Shown: positions 45,110 through 58,819 of the stretch, piece after piece
Layout: the number at the start of each line of letters is the position of its first letter
How positions within the stretch are numbered: position 1 is the stretch's first letter
Assembly (NCBI GenBank): GCA_030674155.1
Contig: CM060335.1
Span: 42,188,422 to 42,252,421 of the forward strand
Source of the DNA: Stramonita haemastoma
Lineage: Eukaryota > Mollusca > Gastropoda > Neogastropoda > Muricidae
Direction of reading: 5' to 3'
DNA length: 64,000 nt
Notes under the pieces: model-generated
Database searches by the model: none
What the model was told of the DNA's origin: nothing
What the model saw: the letters and a program-made list of their open reading frames with translations, nothing else
Position numbers and translations under genes: made by a program

Positions 45110-45415
45110 TTCCTGAAGACGACCCAGACATCTGTGAGAAAACTACCAGGTATCGACACTGCTGTGTTCCTTGAAGACGACCAGACATCCTGTGAGAAAA
45201 CTACCAGGTATTGACATTGCTGTGTTCCTTGAAGACGACCAGACACTGTGAGAAAACTACCAGGTATGACACTGCTGTGTTCCTTGAAGACGACCCAGAC
45301 ATCTGTGAGAAAACTACAGGTATCGCACTGCTGTGTTCCTTGAGGACGACCCAGACATCCGTGAGAAATACAGGTATCGACATGCTGTGTTCCTGAAGAT
45401 AACTAGACACTGGAA
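45110..45415. repeat. minisatellite, unit of about 55-58 bp, 5-6 copies
   Basis: Units of GAAGACGACCCAGACATCTG, TGAGAAAACTACCAGGTATC, GACACTGCTGTGTTCCTT. Copies start at about 45115, 45172, 45230, 45285, 45341 and 45395. Lengths differ by one- or two-base indels, and the last copies decay. Confidence 0.9.
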
Positions 45416-47425
45416 AACTAATCGACATGTGAGTAAACATCAGTTAAGGACACACGCCCATTCATCGAAAATGATAGACATTGATGAAGAAACTACAGTT
45501 AAGGACACCGCCCCTGTTTATTGAAGACAGTGGGACAAGTGTGTCACCAGTGATGCCAGTTCAGACTGTGTGCATTGGCACACATGCCTGCAGCAGCAGC
45601 AGCATTAGCTAACCCAGGCAAGTTATTATTGTATTATTGCATGCTTCTTAAAAGGTATGTATCTGCACACGAGGGGAGTTATTCTTCAAGGCGTTAGGCA
45701 TAGTTAAATGAGAGAAAATTTGTTGTTTTGTTGTGTTGTTGCCTATGAAAGTAGTGTAATGCTGCCCAATACCCAGAAAACACCAAAGAAAAAAAAAAAA
45801 CAAAGTTGGGAAAATGTAACTCCACCACCACCAACAAACAAGAAAGATATAAAAAAAGAAAACATAAGGCAGTGGATGTAAAACATAATCGAAACATAAT
45901 CATGAAATAAAATGAAAGGGTAAATGCTTGTTCAGAGAGAAGATGGGGGAAAAGTTGGAAGATCCTGACAGGTTTTTTTCTTCTACATAGACATATGTAT
46001 TTTTTGATAGAAACAGGGGTTTGAACTGTATGTGGGGAAACAAGACTTTTGTAAACATGTTTATGTTGTAATGTCATTAAGGCTTTAAAGGATAATTTTG
46101 TAAGTCATGATCAGAAGAGCTGCAAAGAAGTAATAAATGTATATTTTATGCAATTACAAAAAAGTTTTCAGAGGGAAAAGTACATTAGTGAGTTGCCATA
46201 TAAAACGTGATTTCATTATTTAGATTCAGGTGTATCAACCATTCTTTACCGATTGAAACGGGACTAGTCAAAGGCATTCCGCACGAAAATCGTTCTTTTA
46301 ATCAATGTAATATGAAAAACGATAGGAAGATGAGTTTAACTTCATAATGGAATGTCATAAGTTTTCTGGCTTCGGAATAATGTCCTACCTCATGATATTT
46401 GTATCCAAGATCATGTTCACTTTTTGTAATTTGTCTCTCTTCTAATAAAAATACATTATTAAAATGTAGCAAATTTATGATAAGAGTAAAGCTGCATAAC
46501 TATCAATGAAAAGACTGACTATATTTTTATTTTTGTAAAATTCTGTGTATGAACATATTCTGTTAATGCAAGCTATATACATATGCTACAGCTGATTTTG
46601 TTTTCTGAAATCCTCCATGTCCCAAGAGGGGTCAAAGGAGAATTAAATCTTGAATCTATTTTAAACTTTATTTTTGAAAGTAGAATGGTTGGCATTTTCC
46701 ATACTCTCAGCTATCAGTTGCCCTTGTTGAAAAATGATTAGCTTAATATTCTATTGGTATTTGATGTTTGCAGGAATATGTATATGTTATACGGTTGTAT
46801 TTATTTTAAATTTAAAGAGCATTAATTTTAAAGAAGTGTTTATTTTTCTTGCAGTTTGAAGAGTTTGTTTGTCATGTTAGTTTTTTTTTTAATTTTTTTT
46901 TTATTCCAGTTAAATGGGTCAAATTAAGATACTGTTGTGATAATCTGCCCCTTTATGCCTGTCTAACTGGCAGTGCTTTGTCATTTTTGATCCTATTTTT
47001 TTAAAACTTTTTTTTTTTTTTATAGTTACTTATCTTGGGGACTTAAACTGCTCTCTTAGATATTGCAGTGATAACATCAGTGATTGCCAGAGCATAAATT
47101 TCCCAACAGCAATGAACAGTCCTGCTTAGTCATCTCATGACTATGGTATTTTTTAACATATTTTTTCTCGGGTTTTTTGAGCATTCATTATTGTTCCAGC
47201 CAAAATGAATTGCTGTTTGGTTGCCTATTTTCCCATTTCTATTTTTGAGGTGTGTGACACTTCGCTGCCCAGTGACCACATAGGTTATGAAACACATTTA
47301 CCTATTTTTCTATAACAAGTTAGATTGAATTATAGTACTACACATTTTTTTTATTTACTTATTTTTTTTAAACTGAACAAATGTTTCATATTACACAAAC
47401 CGTAGATGTTTATCTTATCTTGTGA
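45416..47425. other. unrecognised sequence
   Basis: AT-rich with many T runs. ORFs (for example 45694-46077 on the - strand) have no recognisable domain and are compositionally biased. No repeat family from this window seen. Confidence 0.4.
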
Positions 47426-47429
47426 GATG

Positions 47430-47431
47430 GT

Positions 47432-47508
<77 letters not shown>

Positions 47509-47812
47509 TTATATATTTTTTTTGTTCAAAGGTTAATGGAATAGGCACTCATGTTTTGTTTAAATTTTTTTTTTTTTTTTTTTTTTACATCAAGTCCATG
47601 TGTATGCAGTTTTGTAAAGTTTGTGTGTGTGTGTGTGTGTGGGTGGGTGCATGTTTGTGTGTGGGTGCATGTGTGTGTTTGTGTGTGTGTGTTTACTACT
47701 TTATATATTTTTTTGTTCTAAGGTTAATGGAATAGGCACTCATGTCAGGGTTATTATTATTATTTTTTATATTTTTTACATCAAGTCCCTGTGTATGCAG
47801 TTTTAAAAAGTT
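47430..47812 (-). repeat. (TG)n and two duplicated SINE-C tail fragments
   Basis: (TG)n at 47431-47507, then TTGTTCAAAGGTTAATGGAA...TAGGCACTCATG (about 47521) and TTGTTCTAAGGTTAATGGAA...TAGGCACTCATG (about 47712). Each is followed by ACATCAAGTCC and TATGCAGTTTT. The segment of about 190 bp is tandemly duplicated, with TG between. Confidence 0.8.
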
Positions 47813-48410
47813 TGTGTGTTGGGGGGGGGGGGGGGGGGGTTGTGTGTGTAATGGGGGTAGGTGTGGGGAAGGGATGTCGGGTTGAAAGGAGAGGCAAGGG
47901 AAGGAAAGGGGTGTACAGGAGGGGTACAGATGCGTATTTAGAACAGCGGGGATAGAAAAAAAAATGGGATGGCCGATAGATTTTTTTGTACATAATTTAT
48001 TTTGAGACTATCTTTTTAATGGATGCAATTTGGTTATTTTGGGATTTTTGTTCCCCTCAGAAAATGTCTTGAGGACTGAAATCTGTTAACAAAATTGAAA
48101 ATTTGTGGACACTGAACTACAAATACAAAAAGCCTTGGCTGTAGATAGGGCCTGTAATTTTGATTCAAAGCTCTGTACTATTGCAACCTGAGTAGCACTT
48201 TTGTCTACAGCAACATATCATTTGTCTCTGTGCCAGTGTGTCCACATGCATTCTAACATTCAGACCGACCAGCTGACAACCAACCTTACCCGCTACTAAT
48301 TCCTTAACACTAACACTAATCAGCTCTAACTCTTGCCCCACATGTGGACATACACGGCAGATGGACAAAATGATATATGTTAATTCAATGGATTATTTAT
48401 ATATGATTTA
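47813..48410. other. unrecognised sequence
   Basis: Poly-G at about 47821-47839, then AT-rich. Nothing supported. Confidence 0.4.
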
Positions 48411-48411
48411 T

Positions 48412-48664
48412 TCTTTTATATCGAGGATAATGGAATAAGCGCTCATGTGCTTTTTTATGTACAGTCCTTGTGTGTATGCAGTTTTTGTAAATCTTGCAAT
48501 CTCTCGCACTGGCACACAGTGGCCTACTCTATGAAAAGCGGAAACAGGATTTAAGGGCTTTTGGGGAGAGTGGAGTCAGCACTGATGGTAACTCCAGGCA
48601 AGCGAAAAATTTCTCAAACGGGAATCGAACCTGGGTCATCAAATTGCCAGAGCAATGTTTTGAT
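48412..48664 (-). mobile_element. SINE-C, nearly complete
   Basis: TTTTATATCGAGGATAATGG at the left, GGGAGAGTGGAGTCAGCACTG, then GGGAATCGAACCTGGGTCAT (B-box in reverse) and AAATTGCCAGAGCAATGTTT. The last A-box bases are lost. The middle is shortened relative to 62686-63035. Confidence 0.9.
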
Positions 48665-49111
48665 GTTATCATTTATTTTTATTTTTATTTTTTTTAGTTA
48701 GTGGGAGGAAGGGGTGCTAGAACTTCAAGAAAAGATGCTAAGGAGGAGGGAGGGGAAGTGGGGGGACTGATGGGAGTTAGAGTGTTTTGGTAAAAAGGGA
48801 TGGGGAAAAGAGGTGTGATAACGGAAGGTGGGGGGGGGGGGGGGGGGGGCAGGAAGTCACACTTTCTGATTAGGTTCGGGGAAGAATGCAGGGAAGAGAG
48901 CATTTGAGGTAAAGAATTTTTCAAACGTAAAGTCTGCTGGTATTAGAATGCATGATGCATCATTTGAAAGGGGGGGGGGGGAGGGGGGTTAGTATATTTT
49001 TAGAACAGGATTTTTAAAAAGTAGGGGTGCTAAATTTAGAATGCATAATTGAATAATAAACTGAGGGGAAATGGGGGGGGGGGGGAGGTACTGGGAAACA
49101 ATAAGGATAAG

Positions 49112-50969
49112 GATGTATTACAGAAAAGGGAGGCGATTAAAGATGGGGGTATAAAGTATGTTTGGGTCAGTAGGAGTGTGTGTGCGTGCATGCATGTGTG
49201 TGACTCTGTGTGTTTATTTTTATGTAAATTTTAAAAAGATACATATTGAGGATAATGGAATAAGCAGTCATGTGGTGTTTCTTTTTTTATTTATTTTTTT
49301 AACACATCCAGCCCCTGTGTGTATACAGTTTTTGTAAATCTTGTCATCAGTTCCTACCGGCACACAATGGCCTACTCTTAAGAAAGCGGAACAGGATTTA
49401 AAGTGTGTGTGTGAGAGAGACGTGTTTTTGTGTGTTTGTGTCACTGTGTATGCGTGATGGAGGGTAGAAAGTATGTTCAGGTTGGTAAGGGGGGGGGGAG
49501 AGAGAGTGTGTGTGTGTGTGTGACTGTGTGGAGGAGGGTAGAAAGTATGTTCAGCTGTGTGTGTGTGTTTCGAGAGGTGTGAAATGAAAAATAGCAGTTA
49601 AAATGACATGAGTTAAGTCCTGTGTGTGTATGGTTTAAAGAAATCTTAAACTGCTGGATTTGCAGCTTTAACCAGCTTTGACTTTACCAAAAAAAATCGC
49701 AATAATTTGGGAATAGTCATGTTTAAAACAATTACAGAATAACCGTCTTTGAAAAAATTGCAGAATAATTGTGTTTAAAAAAATTGTAGAATGATAATCC
49801 TGTTTGAAAAAATTACAAAATTTGAAAGATTTTCTGTGTAGATCTGATTTAACATTTTTTTTAGGAAGGGCATTTTTTTCCTCTTTATTTTACATTTTGC
49901 CTTTTATTCTGAAAGATGCATAAGATTGCAGGCTTCTTGTATTGGTGTGTTTCCTTTTCTTGATTTTTGCTATGCTATTTATTAATTATTTTATTTATTC
50001 TTTTATTTCAATGATAATGGAATAAGCACTGGTGTGCTTTTTTTTTTTTTTTTACATCCAGTCCCCATGTATATGCAGTTTTGTAAATCTTGCCATCTGT
50101 TCCCACTGGCACACAATGGCCTACTCTTAACAAAAAGCGGAACAGGATTTAATGTATGCCATATGTCAGGGACATGCCCATTACTCAGATCATAGCACTC
50201 CCAGCCCCTTGATAGACTATCCCATCTGCATCCCTCCCAGCAGTCTGATTTTGATTGTCTACACAGATGTACTTTATTACAGCCTAGTTTATTTTGTTTT
50301 GTTTTTGTTTGTTGTATGGGAAAAAATTGGGTGGAGAAAGTTTGGAGGCCCCAAAATGTAATTAAATACAATAAATAATGGAAAAGAGATGAAAAAAGTA
50401 TGAGTAGGGAGAAAAAAAAGTTGGATGCCCCACAAAAATTTCTGAAGAATTTTTTAATTATTTTTTTTTCTCTATTCTTATATATCGAGGATAATGGAAT
50501 AAGCACTCTTGTGCTTTTTTCATCCAGTCCCTGTGTGTATGCAGTTTTGTAAATCTTGTCATCTGTTCCCACTGGAACACAATGGCAAAATGAAAATGAA
50601 AGATTTGACATAGATCAGTGCTCATTGCTGATAATGTCATGTCTGCTTTCTTGCATTTATTCAACCTTTCTACAGTGTCTGTTATGTTCATTGATGCTTC
50701 TTTTCTACAACTTCATTTCAGATGTGTTTATTGTAAAATTCCAGAGTAGCAAAATGTGAAGTAATGTATTCTGGAAGATCACTGCAATAATACAGTGTGG
50801 TACAGGTTGTGGTTTGGTTTAGTTTCCTTTGAATTTCGTGCTCTTGTGAAACCTGGTTGTGTAAAACTAGAAAATGGTTTAGCATGTGTATGGGTTTTTT
50901 TTTTTTTTGTTTTACTGGGTTGTAAACTGTTTACAAGTAGTTGTACAATCTTTTGGCTGTGTGTGTGTG

Positions 50970-51021
<52 letters not shown>

Positions 51022-52198
51022 AATTTTTTTAACTTTCAATCACTTCAGAAAAATCTGCATTTTGGCAAGGAATACTGGTGGACAGTAGTTTTGTTTGCCT
51101 TTTTCACTTTTCTTGTTGATCCCATCTTGGACATTTTGTTTTGAAACATTTAGCATAGTTTTCTTGGAGTTGAATGCCAAAAAGTAATGTTCCTTTTATT
51201 GTTGCTTTTTATATACTCAACTCAGAAGTACTGAGAACAAATTGATGCAGTTTATTGCTGATGCTTTTTCTTTTCAACTGTTATGTCAGCTGTAGCTATT
51301 TTATTAGTTTTTTTTAAATTTTGTTATATATTCTTTTTTTTATCTATTTTTTAAACTGTACCTATTGATCATGATTCCAATATATCCTGACATAGTTGTT
51401 ATAAGTTTGTAGTTACTGTCTTGCTTGTGAAGCATTTGTCTGTTTTTGGGTGTACGTATAGTGATTTCTCTTCCACCATTGGGTGGTTTGACTGCACATT
51501 TTTCTGCTTCCACTTATAAACGGCAGGCAAGATAGTACAGCCAAGTGTGACCCAAAAAATTTCTCATGGGAGTTTCTTCCCAACACAATATTGCCCTTTC
51601 TGGAGTGAATTATATCATGCTTTTGATTTATGTTCAGTATTTTTTTTTTAGTTTTTGTTTTGGCATTTGTTTTAATATCTGTTTTGGAAGCAATAGTACT
51701 TGCACCACACAAGCAAAAAGCATGCTACTGTGAAATGGGGTTTCCATGTCACTTCTTCATGGGAGAAAAATCAGTTCGAAAGTAGCTTTAAATGCAACAC
51801 ATTTTAATATGATACACATAGAACTCCACCTTTGACCCTGGAATGATAGAGAATAGGGGTAGGGCAGCAAAGTGGAGGGCATTAAGGGCATAACTTAAAT
51901 GAGTCTACCAGATGCCATGCAAAATCATTGCCTAAGAATTTCACATGAATTATAGAAAAGCTAGGCGATAAAAGATGAGGGTATAAAGTTGGTATGTTTG
52001 GGTTGGTAGGAGTGTGTGTGTGTGTGTGACTCTGTGTGTGACTCTGTGTGTGACTCTGTGTGTGTTTTTATAATTTAAATTTGTTTTTAATCTTTTATAT
52101 CAAGGATAATGGAATAAGCTCTTGTGCTCTTTATTTTACATCCAGTCCCTGTTTTGCATGGTCGTAAACTGTTTACAAGTAGTTGTACAATCTTTTGG

Positions 52199-52257
<59 letters not shown>

Positions 52258-53202
52258 GTGTGTGTGTGTGTTTAAATTTGTTAAAACTTTCAATCACTTC
52301 AGAAAAAACTGCATTTTGTCAAGGAATGCTGGTGGACAGTAGTCTTGTTTGCCTTTTTCACTTTTCTTTATTGATCGCATCTTGGACATTTTGTTTTGAA
52401 ACATTTAGCATAGTTTTCTTGGAGTTGAATGCCAAAAAGTAATGTTCCTTTTATTGTTGCTTTTTTTGCGAACTCGACTCGGAAGTACTGAGCACAAATT
52501 GATGCAGTTTACTGCTGATGCCTTTTTTTTCTTTTCAACTGTTATATCAACTGTACCTATTTATTTATTTTTTATTTTTGTTATATATATAAATATATTT
52601 TTTGGATCTTTTGTTTTAACTGTACCTATTGATCATGATTCCAACTTAGCTTGACATAGTTGTTAAAAGTTTATAGTTACTGTTTTGCTTGTGAAGCATT
52701 TGCCTGTTTTGGACTTATACGTGTTGTGATTTTTCTTCCACCATTGGGTGGTTTGACTGCACATTTTTGTGCTTCCACTTATAAACAACACGCATGATAG
52801 TACAGCCAAGTGTGACCCAAAAAACTTTCTTGTGGGAGTTTCTTCCCAACATGATATTGCCCTTTCTGGAGTGAATTATGGTTTTTGTTTCTTATGTTCA
52901 GTATCTTTGTTGTTTTTGTTTTGGCATTTAATGTTTTTATATCTATTTTGGAAGCAGTAGTACTTGCAAGCCAAAAACATGCTACTGTGAAATGGGGTTT
53001 CCATGACACTTCTTCATGGGAGAAAAATCAGTTGGAAAGCAGCTTCAAATGCAGTCATTTTAAAGTAACACATAGAACTCCACCTTTAACCCTGGAATGA
53101 TAGAGAATAGGGGTAGGGCAGCAAACAAAGTGGAGGGCATTAAGGGCATAACTTATATGAGACTACCAGATGCCATGCAAAATCATTACCTAAGAATTTC
53201 AC
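49112..53202. repeat. segmental duplication, unit 1
   Basis: It begins TTACAGAAAAGGGAGGCGATTAAAG and runs through the markers GGGTATAAAGTATGTTTGGG (49147), AAATCTTAAACTGCTGGATT (49641), TTTGAAAGATTTTCTGTGTAG (49820), TTGATAGACTATCCCATCTG (50208), AACCTGGTTGTGTAAAACTA (50850), GCATAGTTTTCTTGGAGTTG (51152) and TGGAATGATAGAGAATAGGG (51839). The same marker order restarts at 53203. SINE-C pieces lie between markers at about 49245-49400, 50000-50150, 50475-50585 and 52090-52160, all in reverse orientation. Confidence 0.82.
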
Positions 53203-53275
53203 ATGCATTACAGAAAAGGGAAGCGATTAAAGATGAGGGTATAAAGTATGTTTGGGTTGGTAGGAGTGTGTGTGT
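50925..53275. repeat. inner tandem duplication (about 1.25-kb offset) within unit 1
   Basis: 50925-52020 and 52165-53275 share GTTTACAAGTAGTTGTACAA, GCATAGTTTTCTTGGAGTTG, ATTGATCATGATTCCAA, GTACAGCCAAGTGTGACCCA, TACTGTGAAATGGGGTTTCC, GAATGATAGAGAATAGGGGT and GTGTGTGACTCTGTGTG. A SINE-C tail fragment (52090-52160) is exactly at the junction. Confidence 0.85.
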
Positions 53276-53495
53276 GTGTGTGTGTGACTCTGTGTGTGAC
53301 TCTGTGTGTGACTCTGTGTGTGTGTGTTTTTATAATTTAAATTTGTTTTTAATCTTTTATATCAAGGATAATAGAATAAGCTTTTGTGTTTTTGTTTTTT
53401 TTACATCCAGTCCCTGTATGTATGCAGCTTTTGTAAATCTTGTCATCTGTTCCTACCGGCATGCAGTGGCCTACTCTTAGGAAAAGCTGAACAGA

Positions 53496-53533
<38 letters not shown>

Positions 53534-53599
53534 AAAGAGAATGTTCATGTGTCTTTGTGTCACAGTGTGTGAAGGAGGGTAGATAGTATGTTTAGGTTG

Positions 53600-53660
<61 letters not shown>

Positions 53661-54171
53661 AGTGTGTGTGTGTGTGAATGTGTGTGTGTGTGTGTGTGCG
53701 TTTTGAGAGGGGTGAAATAAAAAGTAGCAGTTAAAATTACATGAATTAAGTCATGTGTGTGTATAGTTTAAAGAAATCTTAAACTGCTGGATTTGCAGCT
53801 TTAACCAGCTTTGACTTAAAAAAAACAAAAAAAACTCACCATGATTTTGGAATGGTCATGTTTGAAAAAAATTGCAGAATAATTGTGTTTGAAAAAAATT
53901 GCGGAATAATAATCCTGTTTGAAAAAATTACAGAATTTGAAAGACTTTCTGTGTAGATCTGATTTAACATCTTTGTTTTAGAAAGGGCTTTTTTTCGTTT
54001 GTTAATCTTATTTTACGAAATCTGGTATAAGAAAAAACAACTGCCTTTTATTCTGAAAGATGCACAAGATTGCTGGCATCTTGTATTGGTGTGTTAGGTT
54101 TCCTTTTCTTGCTTTCTGCTATGCCATTTATTTATTTATTTTATTTTATTTATTCTTTTGTTTTGAGGATA

Positions 54172-54434
54172 ATCGTCATTCGGATGAAATTATAAACTGA
54201 GGCCCGGTGTGCGAACGCACGCAGAACATCTTGTGCACACATGTAAACCCCGTTCTGCCTTTCGGAAGAGCAGGTCATCATGTGCCGCTAGGAGCTGATG
54301 ACGCACACAGGTGTCATGTTTAGACACCATCCCTGAGGGAAAAAAAATGGGTAGGCGTTGCACTTGTGGTGACACACTCTCCCCGGGAAGAGCAGCCCGG
54401 ATTTCACGCAGAGAAATCTGCTGTGACATAAAGT
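54172..54434 (+). mobile_element. SINE-D copy, best preserved
   Basis: The C-like body (GAAATTATAAACTGAGGCCCG, GCGAACGCACGCAGAACATC, TTCTGCCTTTCGGAAGAGCA) runs into the D domain (CACACAGGTGTCATGTTTAG, GGGTAGGCGTTGCACTTGTG, CTCTCCCCGGGAAGAGCAGC, GCAGAGAAATCTGCTGTGAC). It is inserted in the + direction and splits a reverse SINE-C. Confidence 0.9.
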
Positions 54435-56439
54435 GGTATTAAAAAAAATGGAATAAGCACTTAGTGCTCTTTTTACATCCAGTCCCCATGTGCATGCAGT
54501 TTTGTAAATCTTGTGATCTGTTCTCACCGGCACACAATGGCCTACTCTTAACAAAAAGCGGAACAGGATTTTTTAACATGTGCCATAAGTCAGAGACATG
54601 CCCATTACCCAGGTCATAGCACTCCCAACCCCTTGATAGACTATCCCATCTGCATCTCTCCCAGCAGTCTTGATTTCCATTGTCAACACCAATGTACTTT
54701 ATTACAGCATTTATTTTATTTGTTTGTTAAATGGGAAAAGAAAATTGGGTGGAGAAAGGTTGGAGGCCCCAAAATGTAATTAAATACAAATACATAATGG
54801 AAAAAAGATGAAAAAAGTATGAATAAAAATCGAGTAGGGAGAAGAAAAAGTTGGATGCCCCACAAAAAATTCTGATAGAATTAAATTTTTTTAAATTATT
54901 ATTCTATTCTTTTATATCAAGGATAATGGAATAAGCACTCATGTGCTTTTTCTCCTCCAGTCCCCATGTGTATGCAGTTTTGTAAATCTTGTCATCTGTT
55001 CCCACTGGCACACAGTGAAGTGAAAGATTTGACATTGATCAGTGCTCATTGCTGATAATGTCATGTCAGCTTTCTCGCATTTATTCAACCTCTCTACAGT
55101 GTCTGTTATGTCCATTGGTGCTTTTTTCTGCAACTTCCATTTCAAATGTGTGTATTCTGAAATTCCAGAGTAGCAAATGGGAAGTATTCTAGATGGTCAC
55201 TGCAATAATACAGTGTTTTTTATTTATCTATTTATTCTTTTATATCAAAGATTATGAAATAAGCACTTGTGTGCTTTTTTCCATCCAGTCCCCGTGTGTA
55301 TACAGTTTTGTAAATCTTGTCATCTGTTCCCACCTGCACACACTGGCCTACTCTCACTAAAAGTGGAACAGTGTGGGACAGGTTGTGGTTTAGTTTGGTT
55401 CATCCTTTTTTCTTGCTCTTAATTTTGTGCTCTTATGAAACCTGGTTGTGTAAAACAAGAAAATGGTTTAGCATGTGAATTTTTTTTTTTTTTGCTGGGT
55501 TGTGAACTGTTTACAAGTAGTTGTACAATCATTTGGCTGTGTGTTTTTTTATTTATTTATTTTTTTAAACTGTCAATCACTTCAGAAAAACCTGCATTTC
55601 AGCAAGGAATGTTGGTGGACAGTAGTCTTGTTTGCTTTTTTCATTTTGCTTGTCGATCACATCTGGGATATTTTGTTTTGAAACATTTAGCATAGTTTTC
55701 TTGGAGTTGAATGCCAAAAAGTAATGTTTCTTTTATTGTTGGATTTTTATGGACTCAACTCGAAGTTACGGAGCACAAATTGATGCAGTTTATTGCTGTA
55801 TGCCTTTTTTTTCTTTTCAACTGTAATATCAACTGTATATTTTTTTATAGTTTATATTTTAATTTTTTTTTTATTTTTTATTATTCTTTCTTTATCTATT
55901 TGTTTTAACTGTACCTATTGAAAATGATTCCAACATCGCCTGACATAGTTATGTTTGTAATTACTGTCTTGCTTTTGAAGCTTTTGCGTGTTTTGGAAGT
56001 ATGTGTTGTGATTTCTCTTCTACCATTGGGTGGTTTGAATGCACAATTTTCTGCTTCCACATAACTAGCAAACATGATAGTACAGCCAGTGTGACCCAAC
56101 AAAACTTTCTCGAAGGAGTTTCTTCCCTACATAATATTGCCCTTTCCGGAGTGAATTATATGGTGTTTTTAATTTCTTGTGTTCAGTATATTTTTGTTTT
56201 TTTGGGCATTTTCATGTTTTAATATCTGTTTTGGAAACTTGTGAATTTTCAGCTTTATTTGGGCAGTTAATTGGCTTTGTTACATGTAGCCATAAGCAAT
56301 GCTCAACATTTTTTTTTCACATTCAGATGGAATGTATATGTTTGTGTAGCTTATTGCCTGTATCAGTTTTTGTTGATAACTTTAACAATATAGTTGAATT
56401 TTTTTTTTTTTTTTTTTTTTAAACCTTTGCTCTTTATAT

Positions 56440-56660
56440 GAAATTCTTAGGCAATGATTTTGCATGGTATCTGGTAGACTCATTTAAGTTAATCCCCTCC
56501 ACTTTGCTGCCCCCTACCCCTATTTTCTATCATTCCAGGGTCAGAGATGGAGTTCTATGTGTGTTATTTAAAATGTATTGCATTGGAAGCTGCATTCCAA
56601 CTGATTTTTCTCCCATGAAAGTGATTTGGAAACCCTATTTGCCAGTAGCATGTTTTTTGC
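56440..56660. repeat. inverted segment matching 51720-51960
   Basis: AAATTCTTAGGCAATGATTTTG, ATGGTATCTGGTAGACTCAT, CCCCTATTTTCTATCATTCC and ATTTTTCTCCCATGAA are the reverse complement of the unit-1 segment around 51730-51950. Confidence 0.85.
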
Positions 56661-56759
56661 ATTTGTGTTGCAAGTTTTTTTTTTTTTTTTTGCTCTGTTA
56701 GTACACATAATTATAAAATCTTTTTGGCCCCAAACCCAATAAATTATTTATTTTCATTT

Positions 56760-58730
56760 TGAGGATAATGGAATAAGCAGCCATGTGCTTTAAATTTTTT
56801 TATTTTTTACATCCAGTCTTTGTGTATGCAGTTTTTGTAAATTTTGTCATCCGTTCCCACCAGCGCTCAATGAAACTTGTCTTAGAATCCTAGCTGGAAG
56901 TGTTTGAAGGTGTGGATAAACTTTTACAATCCAATTATTTTAATCCCTGTTTATGTATGAAGAATCCAAGCATACTGAACTAGAGGAATGGGGAAAATGT
57001 TATGTTCCTTTAGAGAATTGACAAAGAAAAAATTGTAGAATAATAATCATATTTGAAAAAAAATTGCAGAATTTGATTTTCTGGGTAGATCTGATTTGAC
57101 ATCTTTGTATTAGAAAGGGCTTTTTTTTCTATTTTACAAAATCTGGTATAAGAAAAAAAAATTGCCTTTTATTCTGAAAGATGCATAAGATTGCTGGCAT
57201 CTTGTATTGGTGTTATATTTCCTTTTCTTCTTCCTGCATTTTGCTATGCCATAGGTCAGGGGCATAACCCATTACCCAGATCATAGCACTCCCAACCCCT
57301 TGATAGACTATCCCATCTGCATCTCTCCCAGCAGTCTCTGATTTTGATTGTCTACACATATGTATTCCATTACAGCCCTTTTTTGTTTTTGTTTTAAGTG
57401 AGAAAAGAAAAATGGGTGGAAAAAAGGTTAGAGGCCCTAAAATGTAGTTAAATGCAAAAGAATAATGGAAAAGAAAAAGTTTTTTTTTTTTTTTAAAAGG
57501 GGTATGAATAAGAATAGAGTAGGGGGGAAAAAGTTGGATGCACCTCACAAAATCTGATAGAATTTTAAAATGTTTTTTTATATTTTTTATTCTATTCTTT
57601 TATATGGAGAATAATGGAATAAGCACTTGTGTGCTTTTTTTCATCCAGTTTCCGTGTGTATGCAGTTTTGTAAATATTGTCGGCTGTTCCCACCAGCACA
57701 CAATGGCAAATTGAAAGTGAAAGATTTGACATTGATCAGTGCTCATTGTAGATAATGTCATGTCTGCCTTCTTGCCTTTATTCAACCTTCCACAGTGTCT
57801 GTTATGTCCATTGGTGCTTCTTTTCTGCAACTTCATTTCAAATGTGTGTATTGTCAAATTCCAGAGTAGCAAATGGAAAATATTCTAGGTTATCACTGCA
57901 ATAATACAGTGTGGGACAGGTTGTGTTTTTTTTTTTTCATCCTTTCTTCTAGCTCTTAATTTTGTGCTCTTATGAAACCTGGTTGTGTAAAACTAGAAAA
58001 TGGTTTAGCATGTGTATGTTTTGGGTTCTTTTTTTTTTGCTGGGTTTAAACTGTTTACAAGTACTTGTACAATTACTTGGCTGTGTGTGTGTTTTAAAAA
58101 GTTTTTAAAACTTTTCAATCACTTCAGAAAAATCTGCATTTTGTCAAGGAATGCTGGTGGACAGTAGTCTTGTTTGCCTTTTTCACTTTTCTTTTCTTAT
58201 CGATCACATCTTGGACATTTTGCTTTGAAACATTTAGCATAGTTTTCTTGGAGTTAAATAACAAAAAATAATGTTCCTTTTATTGTTGCTTTTTATATAC
58301 TCAACTCAGAAGTACTGATCACAAATTGAAGCAGTTTGTTGCTGATGCTTTTCTTTTCAATTGTTATATCAACTGTACCTATTTCTGTTTTTTTTTGTTT
58401 TATTAAAAAAAATTTTTTGGTTATTTTGTTATATTCATTATTTTTTAATTTTTTAAACTGTATCTATTGATCAACATGCATGATAGTACAGCCAAGTGTG
58501 ACCCAACAAAGCTTTCTCAAGGGAGTTTCTTCCCTACATAATATTGCCTTTTCCGGAGTGAATTATATGGTGTTTTTAATTTCTTGTGTTCAGTATTTTT
58601 TTGTTTTTGTTTTGGCATTTTATGTTTTAATATCTATTTTGGAAGCTTGTGAATTTTCAGCTTTATCTTGGCAGTTAATTGGTTTTTGTTACATGTAACC
58701 ATAAGCAATGCTCAGCACTTTTTTTACATT
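56760..58730. repeat. segmental duplication, partial unit 3
   Basis: SINE-C fragment (56757-56875), then GAAAGATGCATAAGATTGCT (57176), TTGATAGACTATCCCATCTG (57299), SINE-C (57598-57710), TCAGTGCTCATTGTAGATAA (57735), CCTGGTTGTGTAAAACTAGA (57979), GCATAGTTTTCTTGGAGTTA (58237) and GTACAGCCAAGTGTGACCCA (58485). Shorter than units 1 and 2; the 5' part of the unit is missing. Confidence 0.8.
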
Positions 58731-58819
58731 CAGATGGAACATACGTTTAGGAGCTTGTTGCATATATCCGTTTTTGATTATAACTTTAACAATATAGCTT
58801 AACTCAATTCTTTTTTAAA

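Larger units (their letters stand above)
53203..56660. repeat. segmental duplication, unit 2
   Basis: It repeats the unit-1 marker order from TTACAGAAAAGGGAAGCGAT: TTAAACTGCTGGATTTGCAG (53778), TTGATAGACTATCCCATCTG (54632), CCTGGTTGTGTAAAACAAG (55441), GCATAGTTTTCTTGGAGTTG (55690) and GTACAGCCAGTGTGACCCAA (56080). It then ends in a segment (56440-56660) that is inverted relative to unit 1. It contains SINE-C fragments (53355-53480, 54440-54570, 54905-55015, 55235-55375) and a SINE-D copy. Confidence 0.8.
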
